From assembly GCA_951640165.1 (NCBI GenBank), contig OX621234.1:25548549-25612548 (forward strand): a DNA stretch of 64,000 nt, written 5' to 3'. Within the stretch, counting starts at the first letter, position 1, and each line of letters starts with the position of its first letter. The stretch comes from Pseudoips prasinana. Its lineage: Eukaryota; Arthropoda; Insecta; Lepidoptera; Nolidae. Made by a program: the position numbers and the translations under genes. Shown here piece after piece: positions 21,701 through 34,325 of the stretch. A model generated the notes under the pieces. The model did not search any database. It was given only the letters and a program-made list of their open reading frames with translations, and was not told where the DNA came from.

Positions 21701-22554
21701 TTAAATACATATTCTAGGCGGATGAACACTCCGAGTCGGACTCTCACTTCCAGTTATTGATCGTTGACACGTTAGTTTATTTTCTGGTCTTAATAGGTAG
21801 TCGTTTTGAATTTGCACTACAAACTGTGGGTTGTAAATAAAGTTACTTTACATTGCCATGCAGTAAGACGACCGGAGAACTAGACTTGTGAACGGCAGCT
21901 TAATATTTGAGATCTGCATTCTTATAGATGTATGATGCAATTTCACTAAAAATTGGTATAAATATTAAATACAGTGTAATGTGAAGTTCACTTAAGAGTT
22001 TTGTTATGTCCATGTCAAAACTATGCTACATTCTAAAATCATAGACTACCTACTTTTTATCCGACCTAAATTCAATTACCTCAGTTGTAATCAAACATGA
22101 TATACGTTTAGTAATTGGGAAGAGACACGTACCTCCGTTCCTCATAACTGAGCAACCAATCAAAGCGTAGAATCCGTTTTTGAATTGGAATCATAGAGGC
22201 GAAGTAACAAGTTTCTTCCAATTCCAACGACAAAACTGAACGTAACGAACTTTAGCTTTTAATTCCACGCCTCGGACTGTCGCTTAGTTAAGTGTTAACT
22301 GAAATTGATTTGAATAGGAATTAAGTAGCTATATAGTCCAATTTTTCTCTTCAGTTTATTGTTCGTGTTTTTGTTATTAATGGACAGGTATACTTTATTA
22401 CATGATAATATTTAGTAGTTTTTAATGTAGAGCATCCAATTAGATATTAACGATATTATCCAGACAACCGAGAGATATAACAATTAGCTAGCATCGTAAT
22501 TTTATTTGGTTGCTACTTTTATAATTTTTTAAAAACGTTATTTCCATAATTATA
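21701..22554. other. AT-rich DNA, nothing supported
   Basis: I see no gene and no clear repeat partner. A patch at 22130-22280 contains several 'ttccaatt/aattgg' words, without an organised structure. Confidence 0.45.
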
Positions 22555-23935
22555 TCAGCTTAAATATGTCCACTGCTATATATATGGACAAAAGATCAGA
22601 AGACAACGGTGTGTTGCCCACATTCAGCCGCTTGCCGCGCCCTTTGCAAGATAGTCAGTTCACCATGTAGGAGACCACGCTTTATCTCCAACCTTCACTT
22701 GAGTGGGTGACATGAACGTTCGACTTGATTTTTATCTTACCCATGTTTATGTTTAAATCCACTTAAGTAGTCATTCAAGACTTTATTGTGATAATCGAGC
22801 ATTGTACTGTGCTCGTACATGTTTTGTCTAGAAGTTTGAACATATCTTCCAATGCAGCGGTTAACAGTTTCGGAGATATAATGTATCCCTGTCTCACGCC
22901 TCACTGCAATTGGATAGGTTTTGTACTCTGATCCTGAAATCGGATTGACATGGTACCCGTTTCGTATAATTACTTTAACATCTCGATATACGGGTAGTCA
23001 ATTTGGCACCTTTGAAGAGACCTCAGCATGGCCTATATTTTGTTCGAATCAAAGGCTTTCTCATAGTCGTAGTAATCGTCGTAGATGATTTGTAATGACT
23101 CGCAATCACAACTTGTTACATGGCTCACCAGTGAGATGGGTCTATAATTCTTCCATAAGGTTTTATCGCCCTTTTTAAGAAAAACAACACCACACTTCTT
23201 TGCCGCGCTTATGGCGTTTGACCTTCCAGTATGACAGAGTTAAATAAATTCTGGTGGGCCTCTAGGAGCGGTGTACCTCTCCATTTCAGAAGATAAGCTG
23301 TAACTCCATCATGAGCAGGCGCCTTATTGATTTTGAGTTGTTTGAGAGCCATTCTAATCGCGTACAGGCTGATGTCTGGGATATTCGGTCTAATGTCGAG
23401 TTAGTCTTGCTCTTGTATCTGAGACATGAGTGTGGACAGGAAGTCGCGTTATCGTGTACAGCCGGCCGGATCTCTCCCGTCAACTCAGGTTTAATGATTT
23501 TACGTCAATCTTCAGCTTTATCAGTGGCTCTGCTCAATTAATCAGTCGGCTGAATAATGGCTACAAGATGTAGCTATTAAAGTTTAGGACTCGAGCAGAA
23601 TACAAAAAGACATACGATCTGATGATGATCAGTCGGGCCCTCTCAAGTTTGACATTTAGATTTAATGAGCTTCTCAGTAGCCTGTGATCGCTCCCGGTTT
23701 TAACCGCATTGATCATAGAAACATTGAATATTTGCCTTCTCGTCGACGAGATGTCTATCTCGTTTCTGTTTTTCCCATCGGGGCTCACCCAGATCTATTT
23801 ACGATTTTTCGGCTTTCTGAAGACGAAATTCATCATAAAGAGTCCTTCCTTCTTCATGAAGTCAGCCAACATCTGACCCCGGGGATTCCCATCTCCATTT
23901 CTAAATTGCTTCAGTTTCAGCTTATCACTTCTACT
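22555..23935 (-). pseudogene. RTE-type LINE, endonuclease to RT, decayed and internally deleted
   Basis: Read on the minus strand from 23935 down, the order is as follows. First comes a block like MKKEGLFMMN...RKPKNRK, then SPDGKNRNEID (from 23788), then the endonuclease end SDHRLLRS (near 23690), where the H of the SDH motif is the catalytic residue of APE-like endonucleases. Next is a linker, then LKINKAPAHDGVTAYL (near 23300), KKGDKTLWKNYRPISL (near 23150) and the DYEKAFDS-like palm block A (near 23050). The YADD region and much of the C-terminus are absent. An end module with 'atagcagtggacata' closes it at about 22560. Several stops and shifts are present. This is the RTE domain order. 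The element is dead, and the small frames in both directions are remnants or shadows. Confidence 0.85.
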
Positions 23936-26900
23936 TCATGCATATCCAAATTTGTGTGTAAACATAAATTATTTCAAAGTTTGGTCAAAAGTTTTTTTTA
24001 GCTGTGTTAAAACTATGACTATAACATTAGTGAAAATTGTCTATACAGTCATACAAACTTATCAAAAATAACAGCTAGCCATTTAGGTACACGTGAAGAA
24101 GTGAATAAAATGACCATTAACTAAATTGTGATTTTTCCGATATGATTCCGATATCATATGAACGCTTCCAAAGTGATATTACACCAATTTCTTATTTCAT
24201 CTATTTATAATTCCAATTATTTATAATTATTAAGTCAAATTTTATGTAACTGGGATTGTTACATAAAATAAAAAGAATTCTCAAAAAATTTGCTAGAGCA
24301 TGTGCTAAACAGTTTAAAATAAGGTTTAAGTTTTAAAGACATTTATTCCCATTAAGACATACGTCACTTAAAATACTATTATATAATAATATAAATTTAA
24401 TATACTATTAAAAATCTACAACTATAAAGTTAGTACTAATTATCGATCTTACCTACTTCAGTTAAAATTATGTTTTTAATATATCAAGTCATATCAAAAT
24501 ACTAAATAGCCATCACTGCTATTATGAATTATTAGACTTTTTTACTCTGATACATACCTTAGTGTTACCATGCTCAAAACCTGTAGACAATATTCTCTTT
24601 GCTACTAATATAAACATTATTAATACTATTCAGCCAAAACATAGTATGGTTTAATATCTTCATACCGTATATCCCCTGCGGAATGGCCAGGGATATTCAA
24701 TCGAATGTCAATTATGTGGTAGTCGCTAGACATCAATGTCCGTGACGTGAGCACAACCTATAATTTATTGGTGATGTCCGAGAGCCTGACCTATTGCAGT
24801 TTTAAGGCTATTGTTTTTATGTTTTATCATTTATTTGATATTAGATATGAATAAACATATATCTTTAATTAATTTAACTTAATATTAAAAAAATATGTAT
24901 GTAGATGTTGATGTCTTAATTTAAGTTGGTTAAATTTCGTTACTGTTATAAAATAAATCTTATTGTAAATTATTTCCTACAATCCGTGTACCTAAATATC
25001 TATATGTACCTAGAAATAATTATAAATTAATTATATATTACTACGAACATGCTCTAAATATTTACAAGCGCTTTTTTAAAATCTACGTGAATAGAAACCT
25101 TTTTTAGTTTTATTTCTTTTTTAATATTTTCATCACTTTGAAGAGTTTACTGCCGTATCGGAAAATCAGAATTTGGTTTATGGTCGTGGATAAAATAAAT
25201 CACGTTAATTAAAATGCAACAATTTTAGCTATTGTAACTTTTTGGTATTTCTTTCCCAAAAAGTAATCCAAGTGGGCAAGCAAGTACGGAAAACATTAAT
25301 AATAAGTGTAGGTGACGGAAGTCCCCGGTATTGCAATCCGACATTAGCTTTGGTAAACGTTTACAATTAGGCGTAACGTATACTTGTAAAAACAAAATTC
25401 AATAAAACATCATTCATATCAAGGTTCAATAACTAACTAAAATATTTGCGTTATCAAAACAAGACGTTGAAAGACCTTCAAAGTACAAGGCCAATTTAAG
25501 CGAAGTGAAAAATCAAAATACAAAAAAGCATGAATAATGGAAGACTTTTTCTGCATAAAGCATTGAAATACTGTTGTGTTATTGTTCATATTAACATTCA
25601 GTTAAAAGTTGACTTAATTTTGTTTTGCGCGCGACTGTATCAAGGGCGAGACTGTTTTAATTGATCTTGGTCTTTTTCTGTCCGTTTGGCGAAAGGAACT
25701 GATACGATTGTGTTGTTCCTAAACTAAATTAATTAGATGTTTTTTTAATTTATTGCAGTAACTATCTTCCAACATAATTCGAAGTTCCATTGATTACAAA
25801 AAAAATAGTCGAGATATCTGCATGAAAATGGATGCAGCGAAATAATTTCAAGCCAGCAATCACCTTCTCACACATCAAATCGAGAAAATACGATCTCCAT
25901 AAATGTATTAAATACGTAAAATAATAATCGTGCAACGGATTGTGGAAATGAGTTGAATTCATGGAATGCATGCAATTTACGATACCTATCTATTAGGATT
26001 AATCAGATAATCAATACCGTTTCAGAGTGAATTGTCTGTCACCAAAATAGGCAAGCCAAATCTCGTTGCCCCATTAAAGAACGTTAATTTGGCCTAGCGA
26101 AGGATTAAATGGTGTTGTCGAAGTGAGCCATCTATTCTATCTTCACAAGGTCCGATAGTCGTATACAATTTAAATACGCCGTGTGTAGACTAACACGTTA
26201 GAGTACAGGACCGTACTGAATATGTTCGCAATACATCTTAATTTAGCCAATATATCGTATTGTATCGTCACATGTTCACTTCATGCATCTATTCACATAT
26301 GATTTATTTAATTTTAATTAAATTGACATGACTTCATTTTAAATGTGAGATACTTTTATGCAGTAACAAAGTTTTTAAAATTTTTAGTGATTCTGGTATT
26401 TACAAAATTCGTTTTAACCTGCCAAGAACAGTCATAATTCTTCGCAGTACAAGATTACAATACAACTAAAACAGTCCCCCAAGTATGTAGTAAAGTACGT
26501 ATGAGCATTGTAGGCATTTTATATATATGTCTCTGATGCAATAATTTCATTCAAATTCATGATTTAATAAAAGCGTTTTACATACTTGTAAAACAGTTTG
26601 ATTCAATCATGAATTGGTTCAGCATTTATGATTATTATATCATATTCATGATCAATCATTGTGTTTTAATTTCTATATTTTGTGATTGTATTATTTTATA
26701 TGTACATTTCGTGGTAACCAAATCGACTCCGGACCTGGATTGTCATCTATACTCGTTTCTATTTCGATATCGCATGTTGATTAACCTTAACCGCACGCAG
26801 TGTCCACTTGCGAGCAGTAATTGATGCTAAATTATTTATTTCCAACCGGTCACTCTGACATAGGAAGTCTCTTTGTACCACCTATGCTCCATTTCCAGAA

Positions 26901-27290
26901 CTCGGCTTTAGAATTTATAATCACTTAGTAAAAATATTTTATTGATACGACTTGCACTAGTATTTATATTCTGACGTATCGTGTGATGATTTGTTCTTCA
27001 AAGGTTTTAACATTATATCTAGTATGTATGTAAACATGTTTTGTTTATTTAAGGATAACAATTGATTTTCAAAGGGTGTCAATGTATCTAGTCTCACAAA
27101 GCTGTACATTATTGGTAAAAGAATGTCTACAAATATATTGCGACATAGTTTTTAAGCGAATCGCAGGACAATGAAGACAACAACAAAAAGAAATGAATAT
27201 TTTACACCTTCGTGAGCTGTGTGTTAATATTAAACCTAAAAAGGTAGCCTATATGTACAAACCTTTTCAATTTAGCGCAGCCTCTATATA
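23936..27290. other. long AT-rich stretch, no gene or repeat recognised
   Basis: About 3.3 kb in which I find no RT block, tRNA head, TIR pair or sizeable frame. A strong acceptor-like run ends in AG near 25759 ('tttttttaatttattgcag') without a matching donor nearby. It is probably ancient unique intronic or intergenic DNA. Confidence 0.5.
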
Positions 27291-27640
27291 TTGACGCACC
27301 TATAAAGAAGTTCCATCCAAATCACGATACATGCTCGCTCGTCGGACGCGATTTTAATTTTTTTTTACTTTCATCACCAGCAAAGAATCCCGCAACTGGA
27401 TCGGGTTTATTGGATTTCAAATTCGTTATTGCAAGTGCCTTTTTCACTTTTGCATGGTGCGAGATTTTTTTCGTCGCGGACACGTCGCACAATCGCAACT
27501 ATATTGCAGTCTATATTGCGTTTTTTCGAGTTGACAGTCGTCATTGGATCGCTGTTGGTAGAACAGAATGGTTTATAGCTTTTGCAATAACGCTAGCGGT
27601 GGAGGCTCCCGTGGTTTAAGGGAGGGTACGTGTTAATCGA
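27291..27640. promoter_or_regulatory. candidate cis-regulatory block 4 (repeat-poor)
   Basis: The composition shifts to balanced and the texture is complex, with no transposon signature. The centre (27400-27610) has repeated 'attgca' and 'attgc' words, for example near 27427, 27500 and 27515, plus TTGCAATAACGC. A 69-codon plus frame (27410-27619) is F/A/V-rich without a domain. A regulatory role is inference. Confidence 0.3.
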
Positions 27641-28689
27641 ATATTTCCAACTTTTTCCCAACGGTTAATTGTGGGTTATGGTTAAATATATCACCTTTAT
27701 GACCGCAACTTTCCCAATCAATACTGCTATACGAATGGCAAACTTTTCGACATTGAACCAATATAAACTTTATCGTTTTCTAGACAAATGTTTACGTTAT
27801 AACCGTGTCTACCTACACGTACCCGTAAATAATGATCAAATCTTAGTAAAATTTTAAGCCATGGCCAAATGGTATTTATAATCAGATTGAGTTGTCATTC
27901 ATAGAGATTTGTTAACTTTAGGACATTTAGTACCTACTCATAATGATCGTTTTAAATGTTTACATAACATGAAAATGGATTGGTTCCGATAAATTATAAT
28001 TTAACACGGCGAGGCAAGTAACATGTATATTCCAATATTTCAATTTGATGGATGGAACATTACCTGTGGTAAATTTGCCATTACGTTGCTATTACGAATA
28101 AGATGCATATGCATCATATTATCATTAGCACGCAGAGCAACGTGGAGTCCTACTCCACAGATTATGATTGCTTTCGGCACAACGCAGTATTGGTCATCTC
28201 CGGTTATCCCTTATTGACTGGCAGAGGTGAAGCCACAAATCTGAAAATCGTGGGATAAATCTAATTACAACATTGCACATCCGCGTCTCGAGGGGGTATG
28301 TACAAACGTACAATTCATTATTACTACGGATCGCAATCGTTCAAAATTCGACCACTAAAAAAAACAAATAATATTAATTAGTCCGCAGTTGTGACACTCA
28401 ATTTGTCATCTCTCAGTTTGTCCGTGTGACCAAAAGCATGGTAGTGTGTGTAATGTTATTTTTATTAAAATATTTTTATAATTTATTAGAAAATATTATT
28501 TAATGCTTAAAAGTTGGTACCTATTTTAATGGTATAATGTGTAGTCAAGTTGTTTATCTTTCCTTTTTGTGAAAAATGTTGACACTTTCGAACAAATTGG
28601 CTTATTTTATGAATATATTTGCAAGAAAGGGCTTCCGGAAGTGGGTTTTACAGATGTCCATATTGTCTATTTTTACTAAAATTCTAATC
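27641..28689. other. AT-rich DNA, nothing supported
   Basis: I see no gene. A 14-bp palindrome GATGCATATGCATC lies near 28104. The short frames lack domains. Confidence 0.45.
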
Positions 28690-29230
28690 AATCTTTTGAA
28701 TGGTGTTAAGTGTTGATGCGTCTTTTCTTTTTCTTTGCTTTTACGCACAAAGGTAGGCACAATATATGTAATTAGTGTTGTCTGTACGTCAGCTGTTATT
28801 TTAACTTCTCGAACGGCATAAGCATCAGGTTCAGAGGTTTTGACATGAGATTTCCAGTTTATACTCGTGTCGATGGGGTTACCTAGCAGGGTAAAGTCGT
28901 GAACGACTTCTATTGTTGAAATACTTAAAGTTTAAATAATGTCTAGTCGAGTTTTTTGATAAGCATGAAAGAACGTAATTTTATTTTTACATAAACTTAT
29001 TTCGAAAGAATGGTTGCTTATCCAAATCATTATTGCACTAAGTATAAGGTTATCCTTTAAAGTAATATTGTTTTTAAACGAAGTTAAAATATAAACGTCG
29101 TTTGCGAACAGGATACAAGGTCCTTCAATGTTTTTTGGGAGGTCGTTTATATAAATTAAAAATAGGAGGCATCCAATTACACTTCCTTGGGGAGATGGAC
29201 CGTTAATTATTTTGCTATGTGATCGAATGA
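28690..29230 (-). pseudogene. second LINE reverse transcriptase remnant
   Basis: Read from about 29222 downwards on the minus strand: HSKIINGPSPQGSVIGCLLF, then LIYINDLPKNIEGP, then ILFANDVYILTS, a stop, then TIEVVHDFTLLGNPIDTSIN and WKSHV. This is the RT palm: block 4 PQGSVxGxLLFxIYINDLP, the catalytic FADD/YADD position mutated to FAND, and the FLGxxID...LNWKSH block. The family could be Jockey- or CR1-like. It differs from the RT at 20640, which has VNDL and YADD. A stop and the changed catalytic aspartate make it a dead copy. Its ends were not resolved. Confidence 0.85.
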
Positions 29231-29708
29231 GTTGTATTGCGTTACTGTCATATTCAATTGTTTGATTATAACATTATTATTATATATACTTATACTAAAA
29301 TTTTATTGCCCTAACTTTTAAATGGGATACAAACCATTCACGAGTTTTCCCGCGAATTCCTACGCCTTGATGTTAACAAGAAATGGTATAACTTTTCTTT
29401 TTATAGAATGATTATAGACATTGACGTCTAAAACGATCTTTATCATACACACAATAGGATAGCATAATCACCAGCCCGTATTGATTTCGTTAATGATTAC
29501 TCTCACAAAGTAAGCGATTAAAATTCAATAAGGCAGTTCAATGAAGAACGCCCACCGAAGACACCTAATCTTAAACTTTGGGGCGCTCAAGACTAGTTGT
29601 CTTTATAGTATGATGTAATTATCGTAGCTCAACGTAGGCACCGTGGCACTTTCTAGTTAATGAAGCACTGCGAAGTTGTGAAAAAATCAATTGTCCTAAG
29701 ACAGGCGG
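29231..29708. other. AT-rich spacer
   Basis: I see no gene. A somewhat GC-richer patch at 29545-29660 has no recognised partner. Confidence 0.45.
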
Positions 29709-29710
29709 TA

Positions 29711-29877
29711 CAGTCAACGGCAAAAGTAGATGAACAAAATCGTTTAGAGGTTTTGGGTTTATGAAGGATCATGGATACCGGATGTCAGTTAGCATTAACT
29801 TCACCGCCATACTATTTTGACATATTTTACGACAGTATTGAATGTCTAATTTTGATCACCTACTTTTCCGTCGACTG
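29711..29877. mobile_element. Tc1/mariner-type MITE, copy 2
   Basis: This is 167 bp between TA dinucleotides (29709-29710 and 29878-29879). The left end is CAGTCAACGGCAAAAGTAGA and the right end is the close complement (ctacttttccgtcgactg). The interior shares 'gaggttttggg', 'atcatggata' and 'cttcaccgcca' with copy 1 but is 28 bp shorter. Its terminal CAGT matches the consensus of Tc1-type ends. Confidence 0.92.
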
Positions 29878-29879
29878 TA

Positions 29880-31985
29880 CCACCTTTTTGTATCCATAAC
29901 CGATATCCCTTATAATGGCAAATATTTTTTTTCATCTTTCTTGTTAAATGGCATCTAAAGTTTGGTCGTACATTACATATTTGAAAATAAATACCTATAA
30001 TATATTTAAAATAATGTAACACATCCACTCTATCATGCTGAAAGTCATAAAACCTCCGTGGACATACAAAAAAGAACGTTAATTAACGAAGCTTCATATT
30101 ACTGAAACATAAATGCCTGATATAAAGTTCGATAAATTAAACTGTGAACATTTCATTACTTATTGACGTTAATACCTCGTGGTAGGAAGTTTTGTATATT
30201 TTTCAAGTTAAATTTGTCACTCGTACCTTTTTAATCATGCCTCATTATCCTGGTACTTACATGATAATTTAATATATCGTTTAAAGTGGTTATATTAACT
30301 TAGTAGACTAATTGTCGTAACATTTAATGAGGTAGGTTCCGTTATTCCATTATATGTAAGCAGATACATACTTTACTAAGTAATGAATATATTTGAGATT
30401 GAAAGTTAAAATGATAGTTTCACTTTCCGGGCATCGATTTTTAAAGGAACATCGTCTATGTAAAGTATGGTCACTGTCGACTCTGAAATGTTTCCGGACC
30501 TCGCTTTTTTATTTGTTGAAGTATAAATAAAAATACCAGGCAAGTATGAGTCATGTTACGCTTTATGAGGTTTATATGTGTCACAACGACCACCCGTAAT
30601 AGAAACATCTTTGCTTTGATCCTAGCTTACCAATAACTGAGGAACGTTGCATGTGAACATCATGGTGCAAATTGTGAGTTTGTCGACTATGTTAGCATAC
30701 CTTATACTCAGAAGCACCAGACGGTGTACCTTAAAAACTTATATCGATAAAAGGGCGGGTTGGAGTGCGAAAATGTCGCCGACTTCACCGACGCACACGT
30801 TTATAGCCAAACATATTTCTAACAATCCTTCCACTGTGGTGTGAAAGTGAAGCTGTGTGAAAGATTCGGTGATAAGCTGAAAGATTTGGAATTGGATATG
30901 TTGGCCGCCAAAGCCTGAAAACTGTAAAAACCTGAGTCTGTCCCGATAGTACCTAAAACTAAAAACGAGATAGACTTATTTTTGTTGTAATCTTAATTAG
31001 ATTATTCTCAGTGCATACCCTACCGACTCATTAACTTGTGGAACGACGAAAGGCAAGTTCTTGATACAAAGTAACTTATTTAAATTTCCATAGACAGTAT
31101 TTACTTTTAATGACTTTGAATACTTCTATACCTCAAATAAACATAGCATCAGCTGCACAACTATAGAATACTGAACAATTCTTTAAAAAACAACAATTAA
31201 AAACGTTCCGATATTAAAAGTTTCATAGCTGCCGATTAGGGCGTTTATTGGGCAGAATTGCGAACAATATTGCCCCTTTTTCGAGTGTTATCTTTAATTT
31301 GTAAACCAATAAATGTAAATACATCAGGTTGTGAGCAATCGAATGCCGGGTTCGATTCAATTTTTGTGCTGCCAAACTAATTTGTGAACTATATGCGTCG
31401 GCTTTGGGTCCTGCTTTTGTTTTGCAGTAATTATTTTGTTGTCGATGTGTTTTTCACATCAGCTTTAACGTGTTGATCTGTGGTCAATATTTGATCGGGT
31501 TGTTACCACTTCCTGGTGACGATATTTGTATTGGATTTTATACAAATTTATTACTTTTGAAGCTCTGATTGAGTGGAATAGAAATAAATTAATACTTCGT
31601 AGCTCAGATTGGTGCAGTAGATAACGATTTAGAATTCTTATACTAAAATATTAGTTTATAATTTATGAGTGCATTCATAAAAAATGTTAATTAAGGTAAG
31701 CTGTTGTATATTTTAATTAAGGGTAACTGCACTACATTTATAATTTTTAATACAATATTTTCATTATACTTGCTTGAATTATTGGCCTAGTATATGCTTG
31801 AAAATAAAACCTAGTAACGAGATCTATCTCAATGGACATAATCTGTCTAGGGTACACTCTCCATGATATTCAGTTCCACATTGGTGTGCCGAATTCAAAC
31901 ATGGAAGAACATCCACAAAAACGATCCTCGCTCATGACTCCATAACACAAGAGTGACACAAGAAATTCTCCTAATGCTAACACGC
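29880..31985. other. AT-rich DNA, nothing firmly supported
   Basis: A block near 30640-30900 has a balanced composition, including a 65-codon plus frame at 30647-30844 (...RAGWSAKMSPTSPTHTF...). No domain is recognised and no splice sites frame it. The rest is AT-rich. Confidence 0.4.
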
Positions 31986-31989
31986 CGTC

Positions 31990-32180
31990 GGTTTGTAGAT
32001 AGGTGACCATCAAATTGGTTTAATTTCTAAGTGCCTTCTTGCTTCGGAGTCCACTTTAAGCTGTCTTGATTGTATTTAGACAACATATATAGATAGAGGC
32101 CTACTGGAGGGTTTGATACACTCTGATACCAGAGTACCCAAAGTCTATGTGGCAAAGAAGAAAATAATAATAAGGATAGA
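31990..32180 (+). repeat. interspersed repeat, family C (copy 3, diverged)
   Basis: It carries 'gtgaccatcaaattggtttaatttctaagtg' followed by 'cttgcttcggagtccactttaagctgt', the plus-strand form of the family C core. It continues to 'gatacc' and 'gaagaaaataataataagga'. It matches the copy at 56895-57060 module by module. Confidence 0.65.
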
Positions 32181-33378
32181 AGACACACACAATATATTTC
32201 AATACCGCTTGGAGTGAAACAAATATCTGTGAGGTACTTATGACTGCTTACTAATTACAGAAACAAATCAGACTGAATATTCGCCGACGCTCTTTGGGAA
32301 TCTCTACAAGATTCTGATTGCTTTTTGACACTATTTACAATCTACAAAAACATGTTACGAAATTACAGGTTATTACTTGAAAGAAAATCATAAGAAACTC
32401 AAGAAGAGTCATTCAGCCGCTAAGGCCAAGGGCTCACTTTTCTGATTGTTTATATATACATATATATTTAATTGCTACTACAGGTTCGTTATATGCAGTA
32501 CAATAAAAAAAGTATAAGAAAATTTGTATGTTGATGAAACATACATTATAATACAGACACTCTCTGAACAACTTAGGTAAGAAACCACTCAAATAATATA
32601 TCACTAGAGGTCGGTCACCGACTATGTTAATATTATATATGCACCTATGAGGACTAAGCTTGATGTGTGGGCTACTAAATCTAATGTTGAACTGATAAAC
32701 ATACCTCTAAAAGGGTCAATATCATTAAAATTGCGCCTGATAATTCAGTAGTACAAACTAGTCAGATAATACAATCCCCCGTTTAATACCCGAACCTATA
32801 CAGAGACTTGTGCATTAATTATACATTTCCCGATTAGGACCAAACTTAATTATTATGCCATTATAATTACGTAGTTAGTTGTATGGTCAGGCACAACTTG
32901 TTTGACTTCCTACAGTTATACTCGATGGTGTTTTGTTCATATCATTTGACCTTCCATTGTTTGAAGTATTTTAGCTTATTACCGGCAATGACCGATCTTT
33001 GGGTTCTGTCACTCCAGTGAGTATGACTCAATATAGTGAACAAATTATTGGACTTACCATCGTGCTTTAACTCATGCGTATAGCTAGATTGATTACAGTC
33101 TCTTAGTGACTTCATCAACTGATATCTACACAGAAGATAGCAAATGTAGTAAAATAGCATACTTTCGTATAGGTACTCAAAGATGATTCAGTATTTAGCT
33201 GTCACTGATAATGAACATACGTTGCTAGGGGTGTAAGGGATATGTAACCAATACTGCAAAACATTTTCAAATCCGATCGCCCATCTTTATGTGATGTAAA
33301 ATTAAGAAAAAGCATGGCTGTAATTTAATATTATATAAAAAATGCGATCATTTTAAACTGGGTTTTGTTTGTAACATA
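32181..33378. other. AT-rich DNA, nothing supported
   Basis: A 72-codon minus frame (32942-33160) has no domain. I see no repeat partner. Confidence 0.5.
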
Positions 33379-33573
33379 TTTTTTTAAGACTCGCCCGTAC
33401 TAGGGAGTATAATCCTTGTGTCGCGGAGTACTTTAGAAACATATTATAATTGACGGATACAAATTACATCCAGGCTCAAGACAACTATTTATGGGGCACA
33501 CAAATAGTTGGCCTGCACGGGAATCGAACCCGGGACACGAAGTGGCAAGGCGGCTGTCTTAACCGTTGCGACA
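33379..33573 (-). mobile_element. tRNA-derived SINE, family B (copy 3)
   Basis: On the minus strand the head ends with a perfect box B (GGGTTCGATTCCCG, near 33525), then 'tgcaggccaac'. A short hairpin (CAACTATTT/AAATAGTTG arms) follows, then 'ctgagcctggatgtaatttgt', and a tail matching copy 2 down to a TTTTTTAAGAC-type end. It faces copy 4 about 0.6 kb away. The 100-codon minus frame at 33489-33791 is incidental. Confidence 0.9.
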
Positions 33574-34035
33574 TAAATAAACGTAGGATTTGATTCTACC
33601 GTTTGGAAAATAAGTAAAGTGCAGCTTATTACGTGTTTTCCCGTCGAGGTAACGTAGTCTGTGAACAGAAATGTTTCTACTAAACTCGAACTCAATTTAA
33701 AGATGGGTTTAAATGCAAATCCAATTCTTCTCAGAACTCTGGATAAGTGAATGTAGAAGGCCTTGCAATAGGAAATATATAATGCTATCAATCAATAAAC
33801 AACAATCCTTTTAAAGTTTTCTTCTGTTTTTATCAAAAGACCGTATTATATTTTCTGGGTTTGCTGCACTCGTAAAAATATGTCATTTAGTACTAATATC
33901 TAAATTACAAGATCTCTTGCTAAACATAATGAAAAAGTCATGACGTTTTCATTATATTTATTTCATCTTATCCGCAGTATAAATCAGTGAATTGCGTATC
34001 CGGTATTTTAACTAAATTTATTCTGGCTCAACTAG
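33574..34035. other. spacer between two opposing SINEs
   Basis: AT-rich; no gene or further repeat is recognised. Confidence 0.5.
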
Positions 34036-34039
34036 CAAT

Positions 34040-34147
34040 GGTAAAAATATAAATACTAATAATAACTATAATAAAAATACTAATAATATACTAAATACTA
34101 ACTACTAATAATAAATATAAATACTAATAATAACTATAATAAAATAT
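34040..34147. repeat. imperfect A/T minisatellite
   Basis: The unit 'aatataaatactaataataactataataaaa' occurs twice, about 69 bp apart, separated by shorter versions of 'actaataata'. This is low-complexity expansion. Confidence 0.85.
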
Positions 34148-34160
34148 TTTAGGGTTGATA

Positions 34161-34325
34161 CTGCACATGTGGCGCAGCGGCTAAGACAGTGGCCTCGCCT
34201 TTTCGTGTCGCGGGTTCGAGTCCCGCGCTGGACAACTATTTGTGTGACCCATAAATAGTTGTTCTGAGTCCGGATGTAATTTGTGTCCGTCTATTATATG
34301 TTTGTAAAGTACCCCGTTTTTAAAT
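34161..34325 (+). mobile_element. tRNA-derived SINE, family B (copy 4)
   Basis: The head is complete: box A TGGCGCAGCGG (near 34171) and box B GGGTTCGAGTCCCGC (near 34215) fit the pol III A- and B-box consensus. It continues with 'gctggacaactatttgtg' and the CAACTATTT...AAATAGTTG hairpin, then 'ctgagtccggatgtaatttgtgtccg', ending near 'aaagtaccccg'. It is the least mutated copy of the family. Confidence 0.93.
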
